A DNA stretch of 64,000 nt from Lentzea tibetensis (GCF_007845675.1 NZ_VOBR01000004.1:261719-325718); one strand, 5' to 3'. Numbered from the stretch's first letter, positions 50,732 to 59,391 are shown. The notes: generated by a model not told the origin, from the sequence alone. A program made the numbers and translations.

Positions 50732-51055
50732 CCCAGTCGGGTGAACCGTGTCCCGATTCGGCTTGTTCGGCGCTCCCGTGAATACGGAAATCGCGGGCGG
50801 CGGAGCGGGGATGGCGGATGGCTCGAGTGGTGAGGCGGACCGGGCAGGGCGTTGCGGCGGAGTGGTGCCGAGGCCGAAGCAGTTGGCGGCGTTGGGTGCA
50901 GCGGTGACGCGTGACGCGGGCACGACGCGGCAGGCGTGACGCGGGCGCGGCAGGTCGCGCGTGATGCGCGGGCGCTCGCGCGTGTGCGGGTGGTGCGGGG
51001 CGCGGGCGCAGGCGAGGCACGGCAGGCCTGCCCACGCGCGTGATGTCCCGCGGCG
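50732..51055. other. Intergenic stretch with degenerate GC-rich repeats
   Basis: This 324-nt gap lies between hspR and the converging methyltransferase. No credible frame is seen. From 50904 to about 50985 it contains GCGTGACGCGGGC-type units (two close copies, at about 50907 and 50935, and a weaker third) among GCAGG and CGCGCGTG words. Confidence 0.5.
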
Positions 51056-51679
51056 CTACCCCTTGCGGAACAACAGATGCGCGGTCGGCGTCGCGATCTT
51101 CTCGTCGGGCGCGCACAACATCCGGGCCACCTCGACGAACCCGGCATCAACGAGCATCGGCACGACGAACTCGGGCGACAACGCCTGGAACACCAGCGAA
51201 ATCTCGTGCCCGAACGCCGACGTCAGGTGCTTGGGCTCATCGCGAACCTGAAACCCCAGCAGCACGTGCCCGCCGGGCGCCAGCACGCGGTGGAACTCGG
51301 CGAACACGCCCGGCAGGTGCACGGGCGGGATGTTGATGATCGAGTACCACGCCACCAGCCCGGCCAGGCCGGCGTCCGGCAGGTCCAGCGCGGTCATCGA
51401 GCCCACGGTGAAGCGCAGATCGGGGTGCTGCCGGGAGGCGACGGCCACCATCTCCGGCGACAGGTCGATGCCGGACACGTCCAGCCCGAGCGAGCTGAGG
51501 TGCGCGGTCGTGCATCCGGGGCCGCTGCCGACCTCGACGACTGGGCCGTCGACGAGTTCGGCGAACGCGGCGAACAAAGCGCGCCACAGCGGCATGCCTT
51601 CGAGCTCTCCGGCGTACATCTCCGCATACCCGACAGCCGCGGTGTCCCAGCCCGCTCGTGTCGTGTCCAGGAAATCCAT
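51056..51679 (-). CDS. SAM-dependent methyltransferase
   Basis: A 207-residue class I methyltransferase: VVEVGSGPGCTTAHLSSLG is the SAM motif, GIDLSPEMVAVASRQ motif II, and LAPGGHVLLGFQV the post region. Its ATG overlaps the stop of the globin-reductase gene as TGATG, so translation is coupled. Substrate unknown. Confidence 0.87.
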   Translation of the reverse strand: MDFLDTTRAGWDTAAVGYAEMYAGELEGMPLWRALFAAFAELVDGPVVEVGSGPGCTTAHLSSLGLDVSGIDLSPEMVAVASRQHPDLRFTVGSMTALDLPDAGLAGLVAWYSIINIPPVHLPGVFAEFHRVLAPGGHVLLGFQVRDEPKHLTSAFGHEISLVFQALSPEFVVPMLVDAGFVEVARMLCAPDEKIATPTAHLLFRKG

Positions 51680-52854
51680 CAGTCCAGTGTGAAGGGGTCG
51701 TACTTGATCTTGTCGAGAGGCGTGCCCGCGACCAGCATGCGCGACACCGTCGAACGGATCATGGCCGGCGAGCCGCACACGAGCACGTCCCGCTCCTCCC
51801 ACGCGCCGTACCGCGTCACGACGTCGGCCAGCGTGCCCTGTTCGACCCCGCGGGCACCGGGGTCGGACTCCAGCACCGGTACGACCGTCAGCCACGGGTT
51901 GGTGGTGGCGATCCGCTGCAGGTTGTCCAGGTCGTAGAGGTCCTCGCGTGTTCGTCCGCCGTAGAACAGGTGCACGCGCGGGTTCTCGCCGAACTGCGCC
52001 ATCTCGTCGATGATCGCGTGCATCGGTGCGACACCGGTGCCGCCCGCGACCATCAGGATGTCGGTGCCCGCGGTCCGGTCGACCGACAGGCGGCCCATCG
52101 GCGGGCCGATGCGCCACGTGTCACCGGCCTGCGTGTGGCCGACGACCGAGCGCGACACCCAGCCGCCGTCGACGGAGCGCACGTGGAACTCGATGATCCC
52201 GTCCTCGCGCGGTGCGTTGGCGGGTGAGTAGTAACGCCACAGGCGCTTGCGCTGCGGTGTCTCGACCGAGACGTACTGACCGGCGCGGTAGGACACCGGG
52301 TGGTCGGGCTGCAGGCGCACGACCGCGAGGTCCCACGAGACGCGCTGGTGCTCCAGCACCGTCGCGTGCCAGTAGGCGGGGCCGTTGTCGGCCTCGGCGG
52401 CCTCCTGCATGGCGCGGGCCATGATCGTGTAGGCCTCGGCCCAGGCCATCTCGACCTTCGGCGTCCACGAGGCGCCCGCGAACTTCTTGACCGCCGACAG
52501 CAGGGCGGTGCCGACGGCTTCGTAGTGGGCGCTGACCACACCGAACTTGCGGTGGTCGCGGCCGAGTTGGCGGAGGAAGGGGATGAGGTCGTCCGGGCGG
52601 TCCACCATCTGCACCACGTGCACGAGGGCGCGCAGCAGGCGGCTGCGCTGCACCTCCATGTTCGCGGGGAACATCTCGCGGGTGGCGGGCGACAGGGAGA
52701 AGAGCATGCCGTAGAAGAACTTCGCTACCTCTTCAGCATGCGGCTCCACCACCGCGAAGCTCTCCCGGATCATGCGCACCATTGCGGTGACACCGGGTGG
52801 CGGCTCGCGGTGTGGCGGGGTCGGGATGGGGCTCAGCACAGCGTTCGCAGTCAT
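51679..52854 (-). CDS. Flavohemoglobin-like globin/FAD-NAD(P) reductase
   Basis: A 391-residue fusion. Residues 20-150 are a globin: FYGMLFSLSPATREMFP, LGRDHRKFGVVSAHYEAVGTALLSAV with the proximal His. Residues 155-391 are a ferredoxin-reductase-like module: RYYSPANAP is the FAD motif, MVAGGTGVAPMHAIIDEM binds NAD(P), VLVCGSPAMIRSTVSRML closes it. Flavohemoglobins oxidise NO to nitrate. ATG 52854 starts MTANAVL; a longer GTG/TTG start at 52914 is less likely. Confidence 0.9.
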   Translation of the reverse strand: MTANAVLSPIPTPPHREPPPGVTAMVRMIRESFAVVEPHAEEVAKFFYGMLFSLSPATREMFPANMEVQRSRLLRALVHVVQMVDRPDDLIPFLRQLGRDHRKFGVVSAHYEAVGTALLSAVKKFAGASWTPKVEMAWAEAYTIMARAMQEAAEADNGPAYWHATVLEHQRVSWDLAVVRLQPDHPVSYRAGQYVSVETPQRKRLWRYYSPANAPREDGIIEFHVRSVDGGWVSRSVVGHTQAGDTWRIGPPMGRLSVDRTAGTDILMVAGGTGVAPMHAIIDEMAQFGENPRVHLFYGGRTREDLYDLDNLQRIATTNPWLTVVPVLESDPGARGVEQGTLADVVTRYGAWEERDVLVCGSPAMIRSTVSRMLVAGTPLDKIKYDPFTLD

Positions 52855-53085
52855 GGTCCGCGCGCAGTCTCCACGTTCTGATTGGCGCCAGCAAGGCGCG
52901 ATAGTCCTCGTCAAGCATCCGTCCCCCGACAGGGTGGACAGTAACCCGTCGAACAGGCCTGTGGGTCCTTGATGCCACCTTCGAGTGCAGTCTGGTTACG
53001 CTCCGCAGTTGGTTGTTCCCGCAACTGGTTGATTATGCGATGCGAGAAGTACCTTGATCGAGCCTTGCGTGCGACGCTCACGCGT

Positions 53086-53694
53086 GTGTCCCCGTCTGAC
53101 CTGACTGCCACCACCTCACCCGACTGCGCCGTCCGACCCGGTTCGCTGGGCGAGCATTTCCTCCAATCTGCCTTTAATACGGAGGAGCGCGCCACAAAGT
53201 TCTACGCGGACCAGGTTCTGGATCGGCTCAACCCGGCGATGGCCACCTTCATCCGCAGGATGGAGCTGGCGTTCATCTCCACAGCCGACGCGGACGGGGA
53301 GTGCGACGCGACCTTGAGATCGGGGCAACCGGGGTTCATCCAGGTGCTGGACGACCGGCGCGTGGCCTACCCGGAGTACCGCGGCAACGGCGTCATGGCG
53401 AGCCTCGGCAACATCAAGGAGAACCCGCACGTCGGCATGCTCATGGTCGACTTCACGCGGGACCTCATCGGGCTGCACGTGAACGGACGTGCGCGCATCG
53501 TCGAGGCCGCCGAGTTCACCGGCCGGGCGGACCCGAAGGCCGAGCGGTGGGTCGTCGTCGAGATTCAGGAGGCGTACATCCACTGCCGCAAGCACATCCC
53601 GCGCATGGTGGCCGTCGACCGGACCCGCGACTGGGGCACGGACGACGTCAAGCGCAAGGGTGGCGACTACTTCGGGGTGAAGGCCGACCGGTAA
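53086..53694 (+). CDS. Pyridoxamine 5'-phosphate oxidase-fold protein
   Basis: A 202-residue PPOX-family FMN-binding-like protein: RMELAFISTADADGECDATLRSGQPGFIQVLDDRRVAYPEYRGNG, NIKENPHVGMLMVDF and LHVNGRARIVE. It resembles split-barrel flavoproteins, possibly F420 or FMN dependent. GTG 53086 is the chosen start; ATG 53035 would add 17 residues. It is divergent from the globin-reductase gene. Substrate unknown. Confidence 0.82.
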   Translation: MSPSDLTATTSPDCAVRPGSLGEHFLQSAFNTEERATKFYADQVLDRLNPAMATFIRRMELAFISTADADGECDATLRSGQPGFIQVLDDRRVAYPEYRGNGVMASLGNIKENPHVGMLMVDFTRDLIGLHVNGRARIVEAAEFTGRADPKAERWVVVEIQEAYIHCRKHIPRMVAVDRTRDWGTDDVKRKGGDYFGVKADR

Positions 53695-53720
53695 GTGACC
53701 CACAACAAGTTGCCCTAGCT

Positions 53721-53740
53721 AACTATCTCCGGATATAGTT
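53721..53740. promoter_or_regulatory. 20-bp palindrome upstream of MFS gene
   Basis: AACTATCTCCGGATATAGTT reads as an inverted repeat with one mismatched pair, 30 nt before the TTG start. It is the likely operator of an unlinked regulator. Confidence 0.5.
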
Positions 53741-53770
53741 GTTTCACACGAACTAACCGGAGGTGTGTGC

Positions 53771-55468
53771 TTGAACAGGCATCGGGAGATCCGCGAGGCG
53801 CTGTCGGGCCTCTGGGTCGCCCTGCTGGTCGCGATCCTGAGCTCGACGATCGTCGCCAACGCGCTCCCGACGATCCTGGCTGAGCTGGGCGGTACCCAGA
53901 CCCAGTACACCTGGGTGATCACCGCGATGCTCCTGGCTTCCACGGCGAGCACGCCGATCTGGGGCAAGCTGTCCGACCTGTTCAGCAAGAAGCTCCTGAT
54001 GCAGGTCAGCATCACGATCTTCACGATCGGCTCGGTGCTCGCCGGCTTCAGCCAGGACATGACCCAGCTGATCGCGTTCCGCACGGTCCAGGGCCTCGGC
54101 ATGGGCGGCGTCCAGGCGCTGGCCCAGGTGATCGTCGGCGCGATGATCAGCCCGCGGGAACGGGGTCGCTACAGCGGCTACACCGGCATGGTCATCGCCG
54201 CGGGCACCGTGGGCGGCCCGCTGGTGGGCGGCTTCCTGGTCGACTCGCCGTGGCTGGGCTGGCGCTGGTGCTTCTTCGTCTGCGTCCCGCTCTCGATCGG
54301 CGCGCTCACCATCCTCGCGCGCACCCTGCACCTCCCGACCACCAAGCGGCACGTCAAGATCGACTACCTGGGCGCCACGCTCATCACCGGCGCCGTCAGC
54401 CTCTTGCTCCTCTGGGTCAGCTTCGCGGGCAAGGACTTCGCCTGGATGTCTGCCAAGAGCCTCGGCTACGTCACGGCTGCGGCCGCGCTGCTCGTGCTCG
54501 CCTACTTCGTCGAACGCCGGGCCAGCTCACCGGTCATCCCGCTGCACCTGTTCCGCAACCGCGCGGTGCTGCTCGCGATGCTCGGCGGCATCGCGGTCGG
54601 CACGGCCATGTTCGGCGCGAGCGTGTTCATGGGGCAGTACTTCCAGATCTCCCGCGGCTTCTCGCCGACGAAGGCGGGTCTGCTGACCGTGCCGCTGGTG
54701 CTCGGGCTGAGCATCTCGTCGACGGTGTCCGGCCAGCTGATCTCCAAGCACGGCAGGTGGAAGGGCTACCTGGTCACCGGCGCGTTCTCGCTGGTCGTCG
54801 GACTCGCGCTGCTCGGCACGATCGACCACCGCACGAACCTCGTGCTGATGGGCGGCTACCTGCTGCTGGTGGGCGTCGGGGTCGGGTTGACGATGCAGAA
54901 CCTCGTGCTGGCCGTGCAGAACGGCGTCAGCCTGTCCGACCTGGGCGTCGCCAGCTCGACCGCGACGTTCCTCCGCTCGCTCGGCGGGACGGCCGGCGTC
55001 TCCGTGCTCGGCGCGATCCTCGCGAGCCACGTGAGCACGAAGACGCTCGGCTCTCTGACCGCCGAGGTGCGCGACGACTACGGCGACGCGATGGGCGAGC
55101 TCTTCCTCATCGCCGCCGGCCTGGCCGTGCTCACCGTCATCGCGGTCCTGTTGATCAAGGAGTCACCACTCCGGACGTCGGTCGATGTCACCCAGCCGGG
55201 GGCTGGTGCACGCACAGTGGACACTGAGCTTGCTTCACCTGTGGATGCCGAACTGCGGATTGTGGACAACTCCGCAACCGCTGTGGACAAGCTGTTGGTA
55301 CGTGTGGGTGACGGTAATCAGGAGGTCGCGGCGCGTTCGGCTGCGCTGCGCAAGATGCAGAACTCGTTGCCCTCCGGGTCCGCCATCACGACCCAGCCCG
55401 TGCCGTCGGGCTTGCGCTGGTCGTCCACGACGGTCGCGCCGAGCGCCAGCACCCGTTCGACCTCCTGA
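53771..55468 (+). CDS. MFS transporter (DHA2 type) with repeat-derived C-terminal tail
   Basis: A 565-residue drug:H+ antiporter with about 14 helices. DHA2 motifs: RTVQGLGMGGVQAL, GRYSGYTGMVIAAGTVGGPLVGGFLV and WRWCFFVCVPLSIGAL. TTG 53771 is preferred because GGAGG lies 7 nt upstream; GTG 53765 is too close. The last 53 residues, from GDGNQEVAARSA, are read from the left copy of a 162-bp direct repeat, antisense to a VOC gene end, so the original C-terminus was probably different. Confidence 0.88.
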   Translation: MNRHREIREALSGLWVALLVAILSSTIVANALPTILAELGGTQTQYTWVITAMLLASTASTPIWGKLSDLFSKKLLMQVSITIFTIGSVLAGFSQDMTQLIAFRTVQGLGMGGVQALAQVIVGAMISPRERGRYSGYTGMVIAAGTVGGPLVGGFLVDSPWLGWRWCFFVCVPLSIGALTILARTLHLPTTKRHVKIDYLGATLITGAVSLLLLWVSFAGKDFAWMSAKSLGYVTAAAALLVLAYFVERRASSPVIPLHLFRNRAVLLAMLGGIAVGTAMFGASVFMGQYFQISRGFSPTKAGLLTVPLVLGLSISSTVSGQLISKHGRWKGYLVTGAFSLVVGLALLGTIDHRTNLVLMGGYLLLVGVGVGLTMQNLVLAVQNGVSLSDLGVASSTATFLRSLGGTAGVSVLGAILASHVSTKTLGSLTAEVRDDYGDAMGELFLIAAGLAVLTVIAVLLIKESPLRTSVDVTQPGAGARTVDTELASPVDAELRIVDNSATAVDKLLVRVGDGNQEVAARSAALRKMQNSLPSGSAITTQPVPSGLRWSSTTVAPSASTRSTS

Positions 55469-55470
55469 TC
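55309..55470. repeat. 162-bp direct repeat, left copy
   Basis: Identical over 162 bp to 57588-57749, with a 2279-bp offset. It holds the last 50 or so codons of the VOC gene in antisense orientation without the rest of the gene, so this is the duplicated copy. The first mismatches are at 55308 and 55471. Confidence 0.95.
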
Positions 55471-55581
55471 GTGCACCCTGATCGTGATCGAGGAGACGAT
55501 CGAGCGTGTCTGCCGGCGACAATCAACTCGTGCGGCGCGCCGAGTTGACGAGTGACATTCGTCAGAATATGCTCATCGACT

Positions 55582-56175
55582 ATGTCACTCCCTAGTGATG
55601 GCGAGCGTCGACAGTTGGACGTCATCGCCCTCGACCTTCGCGAGGCGGTTGAGGAGCGCGGGTACCGGGTCGATGTTGCACTCGAAGCAGATTCATCTTT
55701 CGGTAGCGGTGCAACACGGAGCGCGCTGCTGCGCGATATGGTCCTGGACGCTATCGGCAGCGCTGCGAGTCAGGTCAGCCTCAGCTTCAACCCTGTGAAC
55801 GGCAGTGGGCGCGAACTGATTGGAGAGCGACACCGCTACCGGGTGCGCAAGGCGCACCGAGACGCAAGCGAGAGCTTCGTCGTCACAGTGTCGACCGAGT
55901 CCAGCCTCGGCGTGGTGGAGGAGGAGAGTCTCTTCCCTCTGGAGTCGTGGGTGTTCGGCTGGGTCCCCGGCGACGACGGCTTGATCGCGGACGTCTTTGT
56001 CGCCGAAATCTACGGCATCGAACCTGGGAGTCCTGGGCGGCTCTTGCTCGGGCGCCCGTTGCTGCTCGGTGGTGGAAGTCCCTTTGGCGGCGGCTTCACA
56101 CCGTCTGACGAAGGTCTGGACCTTGATGTGGACGACGAGGACATGGGCGACGCTCGGGACGATCTTGGAGCGTGA
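55582..56175 (+). CDS. Hypothetical acidic protein of the island
   Basis: A 197-residue protein. Residues 1-150 look like a compact alpha/beta domain (ERRQLDVIALDLREAVEERGYRVDVALEA; SALLRDMVLDAIGSAASQVSLSF). The last 50 are low-complexity, with a Gly/Leu stretch (LLLGRPLLLGGGSPFGGGF) and an acidic tail (EGLDLDVDDEDMGDARDDLG). ATG 55582 is the first sensible start. It is 47 nt upstream of the XRE-ImmA gene and likely in the same unit. The family is not recognised. Confidence 0.7.
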   Translation: MSLPSDGERRQLDVIALDLREAVEERGYRVDVALEADSSFGSGATRSALLRDMVLDAIGSAASQVSLSFNPVNGSGRELIGERHRYRVRKAHRDASESFVVTVSTESSLGVVEEESLFPLESWVFGWVPGDDGLIADVFVAEIYGIEPGSPGRLLLGRPLLLGGGSPFGGGFTPSDEGLDLDVDDEDMGDARDDLGA

Positions 56176-56222
56176 CAAACTCGGCCTCGTTAGTCATCGT
56201 GATCAAGAGGGGATGATTCACC

Positions 56223-57449
56223 GTGGTGTCGCAGGCACTCGTGGGACAGCGCATCCGACGGTTGCGGCACGTGTCGGGCCTAGGGCAAGACGATTTCGCC
56301 AAGAGGGTCGGAATCGCTTCGGGTTCGGTATCAAAGTTGGAGAACGGCCGCATGTCGATACCCGGTGATGTTCTATCGGGCATTGGTGAGGTGCTGGGGT
56401 GTACGCCAAACTTCCTGACTTCGGCCGTGGAGCTAGCTCCGACGACGCGACCGTGGTTGCGGGCCTATGCTGACGCACCTAAGCGCACTGTCGATCAGAT
56501 TGTTGATGATTGCACCACGGCGATGGAAGCCATCGTCGGGCTGGATCTGAAGCTCCTGCAAGATTCAATTCCCCATTTCACGGGCGATCTCATGGATCAG
56601 TCTGCGATCGAGGAATTCGCCATGGAAGTTCGTGTTGCGGCTGGACTTGGTGAAGGTGATGTAGTCGGCAACTCGATTCGTGCTGCAGAACGGCTAGGTT
56701 GCGTTGTTCTACCGATGTCTGATGAAGTGGGACGTCATATTGGGCTTTCGGTGCGTGCTAATCGCATCGGCATGATCTGTCTAGGGCGTTTGACCTCTGA
56801 CGGAGTACCGGTTCCGGGAGATCGGCAGCGATGGACAGTTGCCCACGAACTCGGTCATCTAGCTCTTCACATGAGTCAGAGCGCTCCAACGAGCGCCGAG
56901 GAAGCAAGTCAGATCGAGAAGCAAGCAAACGCATTCGCAGGTGCTTTTCTTGCTCCTGGAGATGCAATGCTCGAAGCGCTTGAACGTCTCGGTGGGCGAG
57001 TGACCCTGCAGACCCTCGCTCGAATCAAGGAACACTGGGGGATCTCAATCAAGGCCTTGGTGACCCGCTTCCGGAGCCTTGGTGTGATCGATGCTGACCA
57101 TGCGCGCAGCCTGTTCAAGCAGATATCCGCACGAGGTTGGAACAAAAAGGAACCAGTACCGGTTGGTACTGAGCAGGCAATTTGGTTCATTAAGGCAATC
57201 GAAAAGGCCATGCGTGGCACAATTGACCCTGTTGCGAGCGCTGCGCACATTGTAGGGCTTGATCGCGGGCATTTGGACCGTTGGACCAACTGGTCCCCTC
57301 CAGTCCCAGCGGAACTCGCCGACGTGGTTACATCGACATTTGGTGAGCGATCAACAACTACTCAGGCGCCACGATCCAAGGCCGCAGTCGTATCGATGCT
57401 TTCCTCGCATCGGAGTCGCACCAAGATGCGGCCCAAACCAGCCACGTGA
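56223..57449 (+). CDS. XRE-family HTH plus ImmA/IrrE metallopeptidase
   Basis: A 408-residue protein. Residues 8-62 are a Cro/C1-type HTH (IRRLRHVSGLGQDDFAKRVGIASGSVSKLENGRMSIP). Residues 135-260 are a DUF955 peptidase with HELGH (208-212) and a third zinc ligand in EKQANAFAGAFLAP. A C-terminal helical part of about 120 residues follows. Such proteins cleave repressors in mobile elements (ImmA) or regulate toxin-antitoxin units. It is the main gene of the island. GTG 56223 is the start. Confidence 0.88.
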   Translation: MVSQALVGQRIRRLRHVSGLGQDDFAKRVGIASGSVSKLENGRMSIPGDVLSGIGEVLGCTPNFLTSAVELAPTTRPWLRAYADAPKRTVDQIVDDCTTAMEAIVGLDLKLLQDSIPHFTGDLMDQSAIEEFAMEVRVAAGLGEGDVVGNSIRAAERLGCVVLPMSDEVGRHIGLSVRANRIGMICLGRLTSDGVPVPGDRQRWTVAHELGHLALHMSQSAPTSAEEASQIEKQANAFAGAFLAPGDAMLEALERLGGRVTLQTLARIKEHWGISIKALVTRFRSLGVIDADHARSLFKQISARGWNKKEPVPVGTEQAIWFIKAIEKAMRGTIDPVASAAHIVGLDRGHLDRWTNWSPPVPAELADVVTSTFGERSTTTQAPRSKAAVVSMLSSHRSRTKMRPKPAT

Positions 57450-57587
57450 CCAAGGGTGAAACCGCGGTTTACCCCGGCTAAGCGGAGGACCGCGAAGCTT
57501 GTGACCCGTTCGGGGCATTTGCGCCATCAGGCGTGAATCAGCTGTGCACCGCGCCACCTTTGGAATGGAAGTGAAGCGGCGCACGGC

Positions 57588-57749
57588 TGACGGTAATCAG
57601 GAGGTCGCGGCGCGTTCGGCTGCGCTGCGCAAGATGCAGAACTCGTTGCCCTCCGGGTCCGCCATCACGACCCAGCCCGTGCCGTCGGGCTTGCGCTGGT
57701 CGTCCACGACGGTCGCGCCGAGCGCCAGCACCCGTTCGACCTCCTGATC
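57588..57749. repeat. 162-bp direct repeat, right copy (in VOC gene)
   Basis: Identical to 55309-55470. This copy is the true 3' end of the intact VOC gene, which continues rightward. First mismatches are at 57587 and 57750. Confidence 0.95.
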
Positions 57750-57977
57750 ACGGGGAACCAGCGGCTGCAGGTCGAGGTGGAGGCGGTTCTTCACCGTCTT
57801 GCGCTCCGGCACCTCGATGAACAGCAGTGGCGGGCCGGCCGGCATCGCGATCAGCACCTCGGGGTCGCCGGGGTGGTCGTCGTCGGCGAGCGGCTTGTCG
57901 AGCACCTCGCTCCACCAGGTGCCGAGTTCGTAGGCGTTCGAGCAGTCGATCGTGAAGCTGTGGATCTCAGACGTCAT
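57597..57977 (-). CDS. VOC family (glyoxalase-like) protein
   Basis: A 126-residue single-unit VOC protein: EIHSFTIDCSNAYELGTWWSEVLDKPL, RLHLDLQPLVPRDQEVERVLALGATVV and WVVMADPEGNEFCIL. The His and Glu metal positions of the fold are partly kept. These proteins bind small metabolites or antibiotics. ATG 57977 or ATG 57989 could start it. Its 3' end is duplicated 2.28 kb away. Confidence 0.88.
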   Translation of the reverse strand: MTSEIHSFTIDCSNAYELGTWWSEVLDKPLADDDHPGDPEVLIAMPAGPPLLFIEVPERKTVKNRLHLDLQPLVPRDQEVERVLALGATVVDDQRKPDGTGWVVMADPEGNEFCILRSAAERAATS

Positions 57978-58035
57978 GAGCCTGATCATGCGCTAGCCTG
58001 GCCGCACCGCCACCTCTTTTGTGAGAGGGCGTGAC

Positions 58036-59391
58036 ATGAGGCTGTTGGCAGCCGCGATCCTCGCAAGTCTCCTCATCCCCGGTACCGCACAGGCAGGCCG
58101 TTGCACGGCCGTGTCGACGGACGCCGCACTCGCCGCCGAAACCGCGAAACCCGGCAACTGCGTGATCGCCGAGAACGGGACGTACACCGCGCTGACGATC
58201 GCCGCGGAAGGCGTGCACCTCAAGGCGCGCAAGCGCTTGGGCGCGGGCTTCGCCGCGGGCACGGTCATCGTCACCGGCTCGAACGTGACGGTGGAGGGCT
58301 TCACCTTCACCGGCAGCGCGAACTTCCGCCTGGCGGACACGGTCGGCTCGCGGATCACCCGCAGCAAGTTCACCTCGTCGGCCGCCGAGTACGTGCAGCT
58401 GCACGGGCAGAAGGGCGACCGGAACCGGGTCGACCACAACGAGATGGGCCCGAAGGCGCAGATGGGCCACATGATCCAGATAGGCAAGAACCCGTACACG
58501 CCGACGCGCACGCGGGTCGACCACAACTACCTGCACGACCTCGCGGACGGCATCCAGGGCGGCGAGGCGCTGCGGGTCGGCGGCTTCGGCCCGCCCGGCG
58601 ACTACTTCCACGCGCTCACCGTGTTCGAGTACAACCTGATCGTCCGCTGCAACGGCGACCAGGAGGTCCTGTCGCTCAAGAGCTCGGCGAACGTCTTCCG
58701 CTACAACACCGTGCGCGCGTCCACCGGCGAGATCAACATCAGGGCCGGTCAGTCCAACGAGATCTACGGCAACTTCATCTTCGCGGACGGCGTGAAGGCC
58801 GCGCACGGCATCCGGCTCAGCGAGGACGACCACAAGATCTACAACAACTACGTGGAGACCGTCGAGGACGCCTTCCTGCTGTTCCCCGGCGACGAGAAGC
58901 CGGGCAACCCGCCGCCGGGCGTGCCGCCGTCGGGCCCGTTCACCGGGCACGCGCAGGTGCGCAACGCGCTCGTCGCGGGCAACACGTTCATCACCACCGG
59001 GCGCGCCGTCGACTTCGGCGGTGGTGTGAAGCCGCCGGACAACCTGACGTTCGTCAACAACCTGGTCCACGCGGGCGGGCTGAACATCGGCAACGCGGCG
59101 ACCGTCACCACGCCGACCTACCGGGGCAACCTGCTGTTCGGCGGCGAGCCGGGCGTCACGGGACCGGGCTTCCTGCAGGCCGACCCGAAGCTGGTGCGCA
59201 GGGACGGACTGCTCCGGCCTGGCTGGCACAGCCCGGCGCTGCGCGCGGGTGCATCCGGCTATCCGCGCGAGGACGTGCAGGGCCGCAAGCGCTTGTCCCC
59301 GCCGGACATCGGCGCGATCGAGGCGTCGGCGTGGTGGGCGCACCCGCGGCGGGCCCCGCTCACCACGGCTGAAGTCGGCCCCTGGTCCTGA
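58036..59391 (+). CDS. Secreted polysaccharide lyase family 6
   Basis: A 451-residue protein with a signal peptide (1-20, AQA). The right-handed beta-helix carries the PL6 active site: Glu 210, Lys 215 in LSLKSSANVFRYNT, and Arg 236 in INIRAGQSN, with the same 21-residue K-to-R spacing as chondroitinase B. It cleaves uronate-containing polysaccharides such as alginate or dermatan sulfate by beta-elimination. ATG 58036 follows GAGAGGGCG. Confidence 0.9.
   Translation: MRLLAAAILASLLIPGTAQAGRCTAVSTDAALAAETAKPGNCVIAENGTYTALTIAAEGVHLKARKRLGAGFAAGTVIVTGSNVTVEGFTFTGSANFRLADTVGSRITRSKFTSSAAEYVQLHGQKGDRNRVDHNEMGPKAQMGHMIQIGKNPYTPTRTRVDHNYLHDLADGIQGGEALRVGGFGPPGDYFHALTVFEYNLIVRCNGDQEVLSLKSSANVFRYNTVRASTGEINIRAGQSNEIYGNFIFADGVKAAHGIRLSEDDHKIYNNYVETVEDAFLLFPGDEKPGNPPPGVPPSGPFTGHAQVRNALVAGNTFITTGRAVDFGGGVKPPDNLTFVNNLVHAGGLNIGNAATVTTPTYRGNLLFGGEPGVTGPGFLQADPKLVRRDGLLRPGWHSPALRAGASGYPREDVQGRKRLSPPDIGAIEASAWWAHPRRAPLTTAEVGPWS

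Larger units (their letters stand above)
55471..57587. mobile_element. Putative 2.1-kb inserted island bounded by 162-bp repeats
   Basis: The segment lies between the two repeat copies, has visibly lower GC and more A/T-ending codons, and carries two genes unlike the neighbours (unknown acidic protein, XRE-ImmA/IrrE protease). No integrase or transposase is present. Insertion with duplication of a gene 3' end is how many integrative elements mark their borders. Mobility is inference. Confidence 0.55.

Noticed and set aside
55235-55522. Minus-strand frame of 95 codons over the left repeat
   Set aside because: It is not in the VOC frame and is Arg/Gly-rich; the VOC frame over the left repeat has no proper start, so this copy is a fragment, not a gene.
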